Assembly (NCBI GenBank): GCA_947034885.2
Contig: OX344749.2
Span: forward strand, 10,679,501 to 10,743,500
Direction: 5' to 3'
DNA: 64,000 nucleotides
DNA from: Thuidium tamariscinum
Taxonomy: Eukaryota > Streptophyta > Bryopsida > Hypnales > Thuidiaceae
Shown: one piece after another, positions 1-13,569 of the stretch
Numbering within the stretch: position 1 is the stretch's first letter
Layout of the letters: every line of letters begins with the position of its first letter
Position numbers and translations under genes: made by a program
Notes under the pieces: model-generated
Told to the model about the DNA's origin: nothing
Seen by the model: only the letters and a program-made list of their open reading frames with translations
Databases searched by the model: none

Positions 1-210
1 GTAAGTCAAGAATATATATTTTGTGGTCTTAAAATTAAATTGATGTAGCAAGTGGGAACAAGAATTGAAAATGGGTTTGGGATAATAAGGTAGAAGGTAT
101 ATAAACTATCCCTTTAAGGGTACCTACTTCATCAATAATAGTGATAGATTTTTCAAGGAAAATCCCACTCATTCCTAGATATGGGATGCAATTTGAACCT
201 AGTTAGTTTA

Positions 211-345
211 TGAACCTCCAACTTTTAATGCATTTGAGGATTCTTAAACTCTTCAAAATTCAACATTGTTAATTAGTTAATGGACCTCTAATTTTAATGA
301 ACCTCAAGATTTTTAGACTCTTCGAAATTCAATACCATCAATTCA
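211..345. repeat. Degenerate 70-bp tandem duplication
   Basis: Two consecutive units of about 70 bp start at 211 and 281. Shared blocks include ACCTC, TTTTAATG and ACTCTTC followed by AAATTCAA, in the same order. Function unknown. Confidence 0.5.
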
Positions 346-881
346 ATTCAAATCAATATTTGGAGTTTTCTAATAAAGAATACAGAACATGATGGACAAT
401 TATTACAAAAAGCATTGACATCCTAGGTCATCTTCTTTACCATGCCAATGGGTGTATAGCAAGGTCAAGTAGAGAATCCCACTAAATTCCAAAAGGCAAA
501 AGTTGGCTTGCTCCATCACCAACATCTAGACTCATCCAATTCCAATCATTCAAGAACTATTTCTCACTAATTACTTCCTACTTTTGTGCTTATAAATCAT
601 TAGTTCATTGGTCCAAATTTTGAAGAATTACAAACACACAGTCCAAAGAAAAAACAAAAATCCATTCCAATCTTGGTTGGAAATAGGATACCCTATTTAT
701 TGTTCATGGGACATTTATTGGTTATGAGTACCTCTACTATAAATGTTGTATTGATTCTTGTATTAGTTCTTTTCAATATGTATTGTACTAATTTTTAATT
801 TTTTTTAATACATATTCTATAGCTCAAGGGATTTTGGTCTATTTCACCACAAAAAGTATTTTTTTCAATTCAAATAATACT

Positions 882-938
882 ATGTATGAAATTTAAATCT
901 ATGTATGAAATTTAAATCTATGTATGAAATTTAAATCT
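882..938. repeat. 19-bp minisatellite, three perfect copies
   Basis: The 19-bp unit ATGTATGAAATTTAAATCT occurs at 882-900, 901-919 and 920-938, followed by a partial ATGTATAAA. The copies are identical, so the expansion is recent. Confidence 0.9.
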
Positions 939-3900
939 ATGTATAAAAGACAAATCATCTAACAATATACATTTGAAATGTAACATTTTGGAATCAAAGT
1001 TGAAGAAAATCTTTTGAAAATTATGCATATTTAATTTTTAATTAAATTTATCAAGAATTTTCAATTTTCAATTTATTGAAAATTATTGTCTAGTGTAATA
1101 GTAGATTTGACCTCATGAATACAATCTATGGATCATTTTTTCAAAAAAATTTAAGAATTGTCATTAGAATATTATTCTAAGTTACATTTTAAAATACATT
1201 GTTCTAATTTTGAAAATCTAGACTTTCCATTGGTTTTCATTTTTCAAGGGACCAATGGATCTAAATTTGTATTGGTTCTTGTTGAAAGTAAAAAACAAAA
1301 TTAAGATTCTCTAAGTAATTAGCACACATTTTTTAAACATTTGAGTTATTTGTAAAGTCCCCCCCCCCCCACTTTGGGCATGACTTTTTTTGAAGTTGAG
1401 AAGGCTACTATAGTTGAAGCATCAAACTTTTTTGCAAGATACTTATGTCACACGACTTCAAAAGTGGGGACCAAAATTTTTTAGGCACCATTTTGATGGA
1501 AAAATAAGTTTCATACCCACTTTTATTTCAACTTTTTTAACTCAACCGGCTTTTTCACACAACTCATGGGTTTAAACCCCGGTTTAGGGTACTTTATAAA
1601 TAACTCAATTGTGTGAACAAGTAATAAATTTGAAAAGAATGAAAATAATCTGAACCTAAAATCAATAGTAGCCTTTTATGAATAGAGGTTCTACATTTAG
1701 ACAAAAAAACTCCATGGCCCTCATACAAACTACATAATCTGCTTTAGCTTTAAACCTCTTTTTTGCCTTAGCGAGAGTTGCTATTATGTAAGCTTAGAAG
1801 TATAAGCCCATGAGTGATAAATACCTATATTATAGGTGTTTATATTATAAACACCTTCAATAGTTGTATGATATCTACTTATGTATATGTTTAGGGCTCA
1901 CATGTTTACACTTTTGTGGTCACATATTAGCACCATTGTTGCCTTAGCCAAATACTCTATAGCCTTTATAGAAACCACATGAAGTCCATGTGCCCTTTTT
2001 TGCAAAGAGATTTCTAACAATACTAAAAACACGACCACAAGACACACACAATCCAAAAGATCTTTAATATAGGTTAATTTAAAATCCAAAAATAATTCAA
2101 AAATCTATAACTTTCACATCATATGTCCAAAACACCATGAAACAAAGTCTATACCCCCTCCTTGCAAAGGCTTTCCAACACAATTAAAAATGCAACTAAA
2201 AGGCATACTATTCTAAAGATTTCATTATAACAATTAAAACAAACAAATAGCCTATTTTAATTTATAGATAGTGTGCCTTGTGCCATTGCCACAAACTAAA
2301 TGTTGCAAAACAAAGTCTTTGCACTCCTCATGGCAAAAGGCTTCCCTATAGTACTAAGAATATGATTGAGGATTGCATTGTTACAATTCCTATAGTACCA
2401 AACAACTTACAATCCAAAAGATCTACTATAAGAAACCCATGTTTTTAGTGGCTTTACAAAGAAACTAGTCATGTTTTTATTGACATCATTGTGTTCTAAA
2501 TTTTTAGCCTATGGGAGGTAGATCTTTGCTGGATGTTGAAAAAGATGTAGAGATGTCAAAACAAAAATAAGTAAGTGACATAAGAGACGTGTATGTTTTC
2601 TAAAACATCAAATAAAACATGGGCATATTTTTTAGAACTTCCACAAAATATGGAAGTGCCACTTCAATTAATGTCTCCCATATTTGAACTATTCCATCTC
2701 CTTTATCATAAACGGCCAGTGGATTTCAGGATATAAATAGAACCTCTCCATTCTTTGTTTTCACTAAATGCCAATGAAATTACTAATTGACTTTGCCATA
2801 GAAAATTCTTTTGATGGTAAATGATAAATCCTTGGTGAATTTGACAATCTCTCTTATGGACTTTAAAAAAAATTATATAATTAAATTATTAATGTTTTTG
2901 AATAATTATTTTACACAATGAATGCCACATTTTCATAGTGATTTTTTCATTAAAAAAAGAGACATTACTTGAATATAAAAAGATGATGTAGCCACAATAT
3001 GGCATCCACATGGTGAGCTTTTGGAGAGTGTAAACATAAGGTATTACGAACCGTTTTTGTGAAACATGTAGACATCAAGGTGCATTTTAATAGATTTCAA
3101 CCGTTTGTAGAAATGCCTCCTACGACAAATTTTAGGTGACAATAGAATTGATGCACCTTCAATTGAAAAAATGTATTATTACGTTTTTAAAAACACCACA
3201 AAAAACATGTATTTCTTTTAGTTAACATAGGCATTAGAAAATTGTGTGATTTTAAATATAAGTTTGAATTTATGTTTAGTAAAAATTATTATTTATTTTT
3301 CTATTAATTTTTGAAGTCCATCATCAAATTCTAAAATTGCACAATCAAACACTCTTTTTGCTTTGATGGATACCAAAAAATTGTTCATGTAGACAAATGT
3401 CATGCAAATTTTGTAGTATCTTGTTAACTTTGGTGACCATAACTTTATGGAGATAACTAGACCTTAGTCGACATTGACCTTATCAATGTCCATGGAACCT
3501 ACACAATCTATAATTCTTGAATGTAGTGTGCAAGGCAATTGCTTCTTGATGTAGATATATTGTTTGCTCACGAAAAACCTATCTAATGGATATGCCACCA
3601 TCATCTAAAAACTTGACAAATGTACTTGCAAACACTTTGCAATAGCTTATACAACAAATATTGCATTTTGCATTTCACTCTAAAATGCACTTGCGGAAAC
3701 ACTTCTACATCAAGAGATTTTTGTCATTCCTCAAAGTCATTCTTGGTACCTTTTTTATATCTCTATTATTATTGTAAAATTTTTTATTGCCAAAGTCTCT
3801 ATATTGTGTGACAAAGCTTCAAAACCTTCATTGGGTTGTCATTGTTTAGAAAGAGAGTAGCAAAGTCCTAGTTTTTTATTCTTTACAAATTCTTTGATTT

Positions 3901-4974
3901 TCAACTAAATTTTGTACAATGAAAATTTCAATCTCAAAATTTTGATGTGCAACAAATTTAAGTTAAGAGAATTCAAGGTTTATAAATGTAGTGAAGCTAG
4001 CCATGTGCAAACAAATATTCTATACACTTTCAACATAAATATCTTACAATCTACCACTTGTAGAATGTAATTCTTGGGGCACCAAGTTGTAATATTGTAC
4101 TCCAAGTAGTTTCATGTCCTAGGGACACCATTCTTTTAGTGTACATTGTTAAAGTGTCTTGGAATTACTTCCACAAATTTCCACACAACTCTAATGCAAG
4201 ATCATAGAATTGAATATGAAGAAGAAGAAAATTTGTTTTTCATTATATCTCTTTGCACCAATAATTTCAGTTTTGAAGTGTTTTTTGGTGAAACAATCAT
4301 GAACCTTTAGGGATTGGGAGAAAATCCATTACAATGCATTTTATTCTTTGAAACTTCTTGTGGGATACAAGATGAATAAACTCTGAAATTATTTTTTTTG
4401 TATCAATCTAAATCAAAGTTAGAGTTATTTTTTCTCTTTCTTTCTTTATGTACTACAAATTGAAAACCAACAATACTTTTATTACAAGAGAAAAAATATT
4501 GTCTAAACCAACATGAAAATGATTTGATATATGATAATTAGGACAACTAATTAGGACATTTTTATTTGGATAATAATCTACACAATTATGTTGATTTTTG
4601 TTTTGTGATTTGGTCTAATTTTTTTTGTTCAAAAATCCACCATGTAGATTTCCACATAGGCAAAATTGTCACATCACTAGACTTGCTATGTGAACAAGAT
4701 TGTAAAATTAAATTTTTATTATATTTAACTTACATCAAAACTAAAATTAAATTAAAATTGAATTTCAAATATTTAAACACTATATTCAAAATAATTCAGT
4801 ACATTCTTGACATTAGGACTTTGAGTGCTAGTTACATCATTGATTGAAGGCTTGAAATTTCAAATGGATTTTTGGATATGAAATTTGGTTTGATATCCCA
4901 CTTTTTCTTAGTTCAAGGCCATTTATTGAAAAAAAATATTCTACTATGACTAAATGAGGTTTGAAATTTCACTT

Positions 4975-5166
4975 ATTATATCTTTAACAAATAACCGAAT
5001 CAACAAAGTAAATTTTGTTTTCGATTACAATCAATACATTTTTGTTGATTGCTATTTTTGTCAAAAAAATGCAGTAACCAAATCAACACACAAAACTTCA
5101 ATTTTGTCACAATCAATACAACTGAGCTAATCTTGTGATAATTAGGTCTCCTTTTTTCTTGTAGTG
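4975..5166. mobile_element. Terminal fragment of a CACTA-type element
   Basis: The stretch ends at 5166 with CTTTTTTCTTGTAGTG. Its reverse complement begins CACTACAAGAAAA, the classical En/Spm-type CACTA terminus. Inside the end, the octamer AATCAACA or its complement recurs (near 4998, 5042 and 5082), and two blocks of about 45 bp are similar to each other, like the subterminal transposase-binding repeats of CACTA elements. I found no matching opposite terminus, so this may be a solo or truncated end. The left boundary is approximate. Confidence 0.45.
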
Positions 5167-5733
5167 TTAGAAGATTCCCTTCTTTAAGGGCCTTCTACTG
5201 TATACAATATGATTAGAACTTCTAGAGACGATTCAATATGTGAAAAGGAAAGAAGAATTCCAAAAGATGGAATATCCCTCTCTAAAATTTTGAGGTGGGC
5301 CTTAAAACTACTATTGCAGGGGGCATGATTGGATTTTGGGTTTTCAACTAGAAGTTAAGACCCAATTTTGACTCTCCTGAGGGGAAGAACCATGTGACAA
5401 AGAATATGCTTTAAAGAGGTTGAATTTTGAAAGTAACCAATGCTTTCCAGCATATTCCTTGCCAGATGGTAGGCTCCCCTGAAAACTGGGAAAAAATTGG
5501 GTTTTCAACGTATCGTTCTAAACTCAAACTCTTCTAGCGCTCTATAAAATTTATCCCATTTGAATTAAATAGACCCTATCTTTTAACTCACATAGTTTTC
5601 TAAAAATTGCGAGTAATCTCCTTGGGACTCAGCACTGCTAAACCCTTTGACTTCTCTTTCACAATCAGCCAATCTAAAATAGAGCCCAGGTCTGTAACCT
5701 CATCTCAGTGCGTAGTACTTTCGAGAATTTGAA

Positions 5734-6331
5734 ATGGACATAGAAGCTCAAAGCCTCGAACATCATTCCGGGTCTCTCATATTGAATTTGCATGTGGATC
5801 GACAACTTGTAGATATCAGCGATAGAAGAACAACACTGTATCTAGACACCGATCAAATATACGTTGAAGGATCACTAGACAAAGCGCCAAAAAATCATCT
5901 CAAGCTGCATACACGACAGATCACATGTAAGAGCAATAGAATTGCATCTCACTATACAATCAAAGAAGAATCTGAAGGATGATTCAAGAGCACTCACCAT
6001 TGACATCTTCATTGATTGATTCTTCTAATACTAGTTGTATAAATTTGTATCTGTACCTCCCTTGTTTATAAAGGTAGATACTTAGGGTATGATAGCATCT
6101 CTGTACGGGAGAGTGTTGTTGATATTCATACATTCATCGGTTTCATCCACCTTGTTCATGTTCCATTCATCGATTTAGGATCCACTCTATGTATATGTCC
6201 TCATACCATTCTTTGAATACAATTTTCCATTATCACTGAATCTATGTGTTGTATCGGTATTCTCACCTGTATCGTTCTAGATCTAAAGTTCTATGTCGTA
6301 TCAGCTTCCGTTATTGACATATTATTTCAAT
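5734..6331 (+). other. Unassigned segment, possible LTR remnant
   Basis: A slightly GC-richer segment with an 82-codon open frame (ATG at 5734, stop ending at 5982) that I cannot assign to any family. After it, a purine-rich run (about 6105-6113) is followed by TGTTGTTGATATTC at 6114. This resembles the polypurine tract and LTR start of plant Copia elements. No LTR partner, reverse transcriptase or integrase motif is visible. The segment stops where the gene-fragment duplication begins at 6332. Confidence 0.2.
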
Positions 6332-6862
6332 AAGAGCACACAACTACAATCTACCCCGGATTAGTTCGTCACTGTAACTTAAAATCATTCAATTCAAGGG
6401 ATTGGAGTTTCCATTAAGCTTTTGTGAAATAGGAGGTGTCAGACCTCACAGACTCAGTTCTACGATTTGCAGGTTTGGACTCATCGCAATTCTTCTTTCC
6501 TCGAACTTTATCCTGCCGTAGTGCTGTAGTGTTTTCTTACGCAGTGCTAAATCAGTTTCTTTTGCAGGCCAACTGTCTCAGCCCCAAAAGAATACGAAAT
6601 CATATCCCAGCAACAAAATGAACACAATTGAAGGTGGTCAAATGTGGACAATGGAGATGGTGAATTCTTCAAGTTGATAGAAATCCCATTCTTGCCATTC
6701 CAGAACGAGTTTGGAGACTATGACGACGAGCAAAGTGACTAACCAACTACTAGACAAAACTATGTTGGCAACAACATGCAAGAGTATTTGCACAACTTCA
6801 CATTCTCCAAGAAATAGATGTTGCAAGAAAAGGTACAGAATTGATTTAGAAGACTCGACCAT
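6332..6862 (+). pseudogene. Decayed copy of the 26.6-27.1 kb small gene
   Basis: From AAGAGCACAC at 6332 the sequence is collinear with the segment starting at 26570 for about 520 bp, ending near codon 78 of the intact gene. The copy cannot encode the protein. It has in-frame stops (GACTAA where the intact gene has GACTAC, and AAATAG where it has AAACAG), a GTAGTGCT insertion, loss of glycine/serine triplets and an altered region at the ATG. Most differences are C-to-T or G-to-A in this copy. Homology stops abruptly at about 6860, so the 3' half was never copied or has been lost. Confidence 0.85.
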
Positions 6863-9800
6863 TATTTTCGTAAAATTTCATCCAAATGAATTCCAAACTT
6901 CATCCATTGATATCTCAGTAAAAATTGAATGGTTTCCAAATGGAAATGTTTTTAAAATCCTATTTAGATTCTCTAAAAGATTCTCAATTGAAATATTCTT
7001 TTAGGTTCTTTCGTAAAGTTCAAATTGAAGGTTGTTTAATCTAATCTAACAATAGTTTGGGATAATTTTAGGGGTTGAAAATAAGGAGATTTTATAAAGT
7101 GACACTAATAATCTTAATCTAAATCCTAAGTTAATTCTAACGGCTAGGCAATCTAATTTAATTATGCTATAACTAAAGTCAATGAAATTAGTGGAAATTA
7201 AAGGAAATAAAATAAGTCTAACATACCTTTTGTATGTAGATCTCCATTGTTCCATCATCAAAAACCATCATGTGCACGTTCTCTCCGTAAATCTCCCTGT
7301 CGAACTCCCTGTCCATTGCCTAGTTCATTGCAAATTTGAATTTTCAATAATTGCATTGTAATTTGTAGTATTGTTCCTACTTCAATTTCACTAGTAGTTA
7401 TAGAAGTTCATATGTTATGCATATTTTTGATAATTCCTAATTCCTTGGTAGTTGTTGAAATATAGCAAAATCATCTAATTTGCTAAATCTAATCAAATAT
7501 AATTAATTGTGAATTTTTTGGTTGATCCTAAATAATCGGTTGGCATCTTTGTTTTTTATTTCTTTTGGTTTATTAGTTTTGATAAAACGAAACGCAAGAA
7601 TAAAATAAAGAAAGTAATCAAATCTAAAGAAAATCTGAATTGTTTGTTAATTTTCTAAATATTCTCAAAGAAATTAGTTGGCAATTTGTTTTGTTCTATT
7701 TGGCTTATTAGGCCTAATAAAACAAAAATCCTCTAAAGTCCAAGGACCCTAAATTCCTTCAAGAATATCTTAACTAACTAACCAACTAAACCTTAAGAAT
7801 AAAGAATTTTGGTTCAATAGTTGGATTTTTCTTTAATGAGTCTCTTAATCTTTTATTCCTCACATGGAGAATTGTCTCCCTATTCTATCCCTCTCTAAGT
7901 TGTCTCTCTCCCTAATTCTTTTTCATTTGTTTAAGAGATAGTTGGGGAGTTGTTAGTTGCACTTAGACTAAGAGAAAAGAGGTATGGAGCAATGGAATAT
8001 TGGTGTGAGAGACAACTTTTTTGTTTTAAATTCAAAAGTGGTGGTGTCGCAAATAATGGCCGACCCTTGAATTGTGTTAATAATTCCGTATGGATCTAAT
8101 TAAAATGATTGACATAATATTCAAGAATGGATCACTTTCTTGGATATAACTTTGGGCCTTGATTGAGCTTCTATATAACTTTGAGTTTTGGCCTTTCAAA
8201 CTTTCCCTGGACTCCTTGAACTCCTCACCAAACTCCCTAGACTCCTACACCATTCTTCCTATCTTATTGGAACTCCACCCCCCAGACTCCTTCATCGGAC
8301 TTCCTTTGGATCTTGATCCCTCCAAATTCTAAGCCAGATTCTTAATGTGGCTACACCACTAGCCGGGGCTCTGTTTATACGTCTGTGGCTCTATTCGTGA
8401 CTCCAATTGTCTGGTCATCCGTTTGGACTTTGTCTGGGACTTTGTCAATTTGTCTAGGGCTCTGTCCGCGGCTTTGACTATCTAGTCACCACGTTGGTCT
8501 TTGGATTTTCTAGTTTTATATCCAATTAATTGGGTGGTATTTTCTCGGAAAAAATAAAACAACAAAACACTAAAGTTTATAGTTAACCTTTAAAAACAAA
8601 CAAACAACGATGTTGTTTCTTCATGGTGGTGATTTTAATCTTATGTTAGTTCACCTAAGGGCATTCTTCATATAGTTAAATAAACTATAATAGAATGGGG
8701 TGTTGAGAACAAGGTCCTCCTGACACATGCAAGGGAAAATTTGGTTCTTAAATTTCCAAGAGCAATTTAAATAAAGTCAAAGCTTTGTCGTGCGAGGGCA
8801 ATTCCAAGCACTTAATGGTCTTGAATTAGTATTTCTAGGATTCAAACGTTAAAAGAGGTACACATGATAGTGTTTAAACCAAGCTTCAACTTAAAATTCC
8901 TCAAAATGTCACACAATTTAATATTTTAAGTTTTAAGTGTCAAAGGAGGTACACATGACAATATTTAAACCAAACTTTAACACTAAATTTTTGAAGTTTC
9001 AAATAAAACAAGGAAAAATAAGATGTTGAGGCTTAGCCTTTAATGTACAATGAAAATGAAACAGAAATCAATTGAAGGGACCCTTGAGTCCTTTAAAGTT
9101 CACAATAAAAACAAATTTAAAATAAATTTGGCCAAACTCTTGGTCCAAAAAGTACTCCGGCATGCCAATAGCACAAAACAAAGGGGAAGAAAACAAAGTG
9201 TTGATATGCGAGAAATGAGGGTACTGGCAACCTCGAGGGGGGGCTTTATATACTCGTTTATGGGCCCTTCATGGTAAATTGCAAGTAAAAACACTTCTTA
9301 CTACTTCCCTAGATATCTATTCTAATTGTAATTTCAAAATAATAATATCTGTTTAATGGTCAAAAACTCTAGAACTCTTCCCATTTAGTCAATAAATCTT
9401 GGCCAAATCAAATCCAAGATATTTTGAAATTATCGCCACTCTATTTAGATATTTTGCAAATTAATCAAAGTTATTTTGGAAATTATCTTTCTTTAGTCCA
9501 AAGTTGACTTTATACACAAGAAAGAAATTTTGACCAAATCTAATCTTTGTTTTTTCAAAAGATATTTCCATGATCACTTCTAATTAATTGCAATTAATGA
9601 TTAAAAAAAATCAAACTAAGAGCTGACCCTCTCTATTTCTTAGGAAACAACTCAAAACAAAAAACTGTCTATGCCATTGTCTTTAGAAGACTCCAATTAC
9701 CTTGGTGGACCTCTCATCCTTCATTCCTAGGTCATTCATAAGGGCGAATTTGAATTATGATAACTTCAATCAAAAGTAAAAAATTTAACTTTTAGAGTTT

Positions 9801-12800
9801 GCACTTTTTGATGAATATATTAAGGTAGGGTTGTTAGGAGTGTCTGTAAGAGAAAAGAATGTCTCTTCATTCACTCCAATTGGACATTGTTAACTCTTGA
9901 TTCGTTGGTCAACCCACCACTAAGTTCTAAATTCTCGTGAAATTTGATGTTGATGTTTGTTTTGGTAGTTGAAAATGCCGGAATGTCTTCAAATTGACTA
10001 GGCACTTATTTAGTATACAAAATCCTAATTTGATTTTTAGTGAGATTTTACCACAATATATATAATTTCCAAGAATTTACAAAAATATTTGTCCGCGTGT
10101 GACTTCCCATGGAGTCAACGTGAAATTTCCAAAAAATCCAAAATAAATTGGATAACATTTAGGATACTCCTAGATTCTAATTGTAAGTTCCAATCTCACT
10201 TGTACTTGTCTAATTTTAGTAATTTTGGAATTTTGTTTACCCAAAGGACAAATCAATTCCCGCTACCCGAGAATCTTTGACAATTGGTGGATCTTTCAAA
10301 TTCCTGGCATGCTTCTATCCTACAAACACCTCTTTGTAGGCTCTAATTGTCAATTCCACTATCTCTGTTGTTTTGCTACTTCAAATCTCAAAGTTACTTC
10401 CATAATTTTTACCTTTAAACCCAATTCTGATTAGAACTGGATTTAGACCCTTATAGACTCTCTAAATCTAGAATAGACTATATTGACTTAGCTAGTATAT
10501 CATATGCGTCCTTATAAGGTTGATTTTGTATAGACAAACATTAGGATTGACTAACTCTCTTATCCTCACATCTCTCAAAGTTACTAATTAATCACTCAAA
10601 CTCATTACTAAAATTTAGAATTTGAGAAAATTTCAGATTTTATGCTTTTTCAGCTTCTAAGATGATTCCTCACTATTTTGGTAGGGACTACTATCAAAGC
10701 CGTCTTCAACACTCTTTTTGTGTTTGTTTTTTCTTAGAAATAGACTGAAATCTGTAAAAGATTCGCAAAAAATAACCCCAAAGTTTCAAGTGCCAACTTC
10801 AGGGCTTACACCGTACTGTCTTTGGTCCGCAACATTCCATCAAGAAATGTGTGGTTTTTTGTGTTACTGGATTGCTATGCTATATTGACCCACAAAGCCC
10901 TATTGATCGTGGGAATCCACATTGAAATATTGTGCCACGTCCCGAGCTTAAATCCTTGTTTGAGATGTTATTGCAGAAATTCCATGTGAATATTTGGTCG
11001 AAGTTGCCTGTGTAGGAATTGCAACCTTTATTGTTACACTTACTTCCACACAATGTCATCTATAGATTGTCATTCATTTTTTGTCAAGATTATTATTTTG
11101 ATCATGAGAAATTTCCTTGGTGCTACAAGATGTTGAGAACACTTCAAAAGAAGAGGCAATCTAGGGATATTTGTGTAGAGGATCAAATCGTCATAGTCGA
11201 TATTAGCCCAATTTCACTTTGTAGGACCTCGGATAACGCTTGCTACATTCCCTTTACATTTGTTGGAGAACTATCATCTCTAAATACCAGTGGTGTTATT
11301 TTAGATGATTGAGTGGGTCACTTCCCGCATTTTAAAAACCACGTGCGGCATAATATAGCATAGGTTTCATTGTTTCAAGGTAAAATGTATAAAGGATTTA
11401 CAAATAAAGTAGGGAACTTTTAAAATCAAAAATGCATTATAAGTAAAATAGATAGCTAAAAAATCTCAAGTATTAAAAATTTTTACATATAATTTAAGAA
11501 CTAGATAATAGGATCTTGGATATTGTATTTAGTGGAATCAATTTTATTTAAAGTTGGTTGTACAAAGTAGTCAAAGTATAAAGGTGGTACACGATGTTTG
11601 TATAGCTGATACTTTCAATTTTTGGATTTTTGTGTATTGCAAGTGGTAAAATTGTCATACTAGTTCACTTGACTAAATTCTAAATACAAAAAAAGGATGT
11701 GACAATGGAAAAGAATATTGAGCCAAGTAAACATTCCAACTTTTCATGCAAATATCTTTAATCTTCTTTGTAACCTTTAATTTTAACTTTTTCTTCAATT
11801 CACTTTTTTTCCTCATAAAAAAATGCCCTAGAAAAAAACACTTTCACCTACATTATATAAGTAAGTATAAGATGCCATAATACAGGATATTTTTACAAAT
11901 TATGTAAATATAGGAGACTATTTATTCAAGCCTTTGAAGTAAATAGCCCCCCCAAAACTACCTCCTTGTTGCACGGGGGGGGTATGAAACATACAAAGAG
12001 TGACCCACTCGAGTCTAGATGTATGTATTGATATTATCCCATTTATTTATCCTTTAGTACACTATGAATACTTGAAGTCTTCTACAGGGCCTAGCCAATT
12101 ATATTATGAGGTCACAAAATCTATCCAGTATGGAAGACTTGATTGGGAGGGTATTTTTTTGGTGAATAGTTCTTTAGCATGCATTGGTTGGCAACCAACA
12201 CAATAGTTGAAGTTATAGTTTAGTAATTGAAAATCTCTAATTTTGTAATTAGGTAGTTTACAATTTGTAGTTAGGAATTTTGGTAGGTAGTATTGTAGCT
12301 TTAGAATGTAAATATCTTTCAGCTACAAGCCGACAAATGTATATAGCTTAATATGCCTTATCTTTAGTTGAATGGAATGCATTGCCTTAATATCATCTAT
12401 GTTATTGTCTTTGTAAATAATCTACAAGTTTTTATTGCTTTAAATTGAAATGTGATATCAACCAACGCATATGCAATAGCCGACAAATTCTTATTTATGG
12501 ACTATGAATAAGTCTATAATTAATTAAATTGGGGTTCAAGGCCTTGTGCAATTTGTTTACTTGTTTTTTCTTGGAACTGGATAGAATGTGACCATAGGAT
12601 CTTGTAGTTCACATTGAAGGTTAGCACCTTAAAAAAAATTCAAATTATTTAATCTCATAGTCTAGTAGATATTTAAAGTTTGAAGTTTGTTTTGGTCAAT
12701 GGAAAAACATTGCATTGTCCTTTGAATAGGCATGTCTTAGTAAGAATATTTTGAAATGATGACCTTTTTATTCTTAATGAAAGACAAGATAGTTGGGAAT

Positions 12801-13569
12801 GCTTAGCTAAAATTTCATAATACTTTGATCATTTGGAAATTTTTGGTAGAGCTTACAATGCATAGTGGTCACTATAATGAAAGTAGTATTTTAAAGAAAA
12901 CAACAATGGGTACACTTGTCTTTTCTTTGAGCTCATCATCAATTTGTTCTTTTTGAAGTAGGCAACAACCACATTAGTTGGTTGACTTTTTTCTCAATGC
13001 CTAAATGCAACCCCCCAAAATGAGCTATAAACAATATTACATCATTGAATTTTAAAAAGTTATACAAGGTAGATTTTAACTTGGATTTTGATGAAACTAC
13101 TTCTATTGAATTCATAATACAATCTATTTCCTAAAAATCAATTTTATTGAAAAAACCTTCAAAATTTGAAAATATGGAGCTCAATGAAGATGGATGGCAA
13201 CCAAAAAAATAATCTTTTAGGTCATTAGGGGTCAACCCTTTAACCTTGTAACAATGTATGGTCTAAATGTGTCCAATGGATGATGGAAATTTCTTCATTG
13301 TAAGATAGATGTCCAAAATTCAAAAGCAATGCAATTTGAGCTTTCAAGATGCTACATTCAAAATGTCACAAAAATCATAATTTTAACAATTTTGGAAAAT
13401 TTTCAAATGAAGTGAAAAGTAGATTATTGGATTTACCTTTTTATAGTGAGTCAATTGAAACTAGGAAATATTTAAAATTAAAAACTATGTGAAAATCATA
13501 TAGCTCAACTCCGATTTTGACTTCCAAAATCACGGTGGCCTTGCAATGTTGTTCAAGGGTTAATACAAA
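6863..13569. other. AT-rich spacer, no gene seen
   Basis: I find no supportable gene in these 6.7 kb. There are short unrecognised open frames (for example 11019-11312 on the plus strand), a pyrimidine-rich tract of CTC/GTCTG words at about 8190-8510, and a 90-bp-period duplication at 8853-8981. Opposed C and G runs lie at 11947-11953 and 11975-11982. Confidence 0.65.
8853..8981. repeat. 90-bp-period direct repeat
   Basis: A 39-bp block built around AGGTACACATGA and TTTAAACCAA starts at 8853 and again at 8943, with about 85% identity by eye. Spacing is 90 bp. Confidence 0.55.

Larger units (their letters stand above)
1..5733. other. AT-rich spacer, no gene seen
   Basis: I see no coding region in this stretch. 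Open frames are short, AT-rich and without recognisable motifs. It holds short tandem repeats (211-345 and 882-938), a run of 12 C at 1359-1370, a 23-bp near-perfect palindrome at 1834-1856 and a CACTA-like terminus ending at 5166; these are listed separately. Confidence 0.7.

Noticed and set aside
1359-1370. Run of 12 C, considered as a G-quadruplex or artefact
   Set aside because: A single homopolymer without further G/C tracts; not meaningful beyond being slippage-prone.
11019-11312. 97-codon plus-strand frame in the AT-rich spacer
   Set aside because: No recognisable domain, no splice partners and no repeat partner in the window; probably chance.
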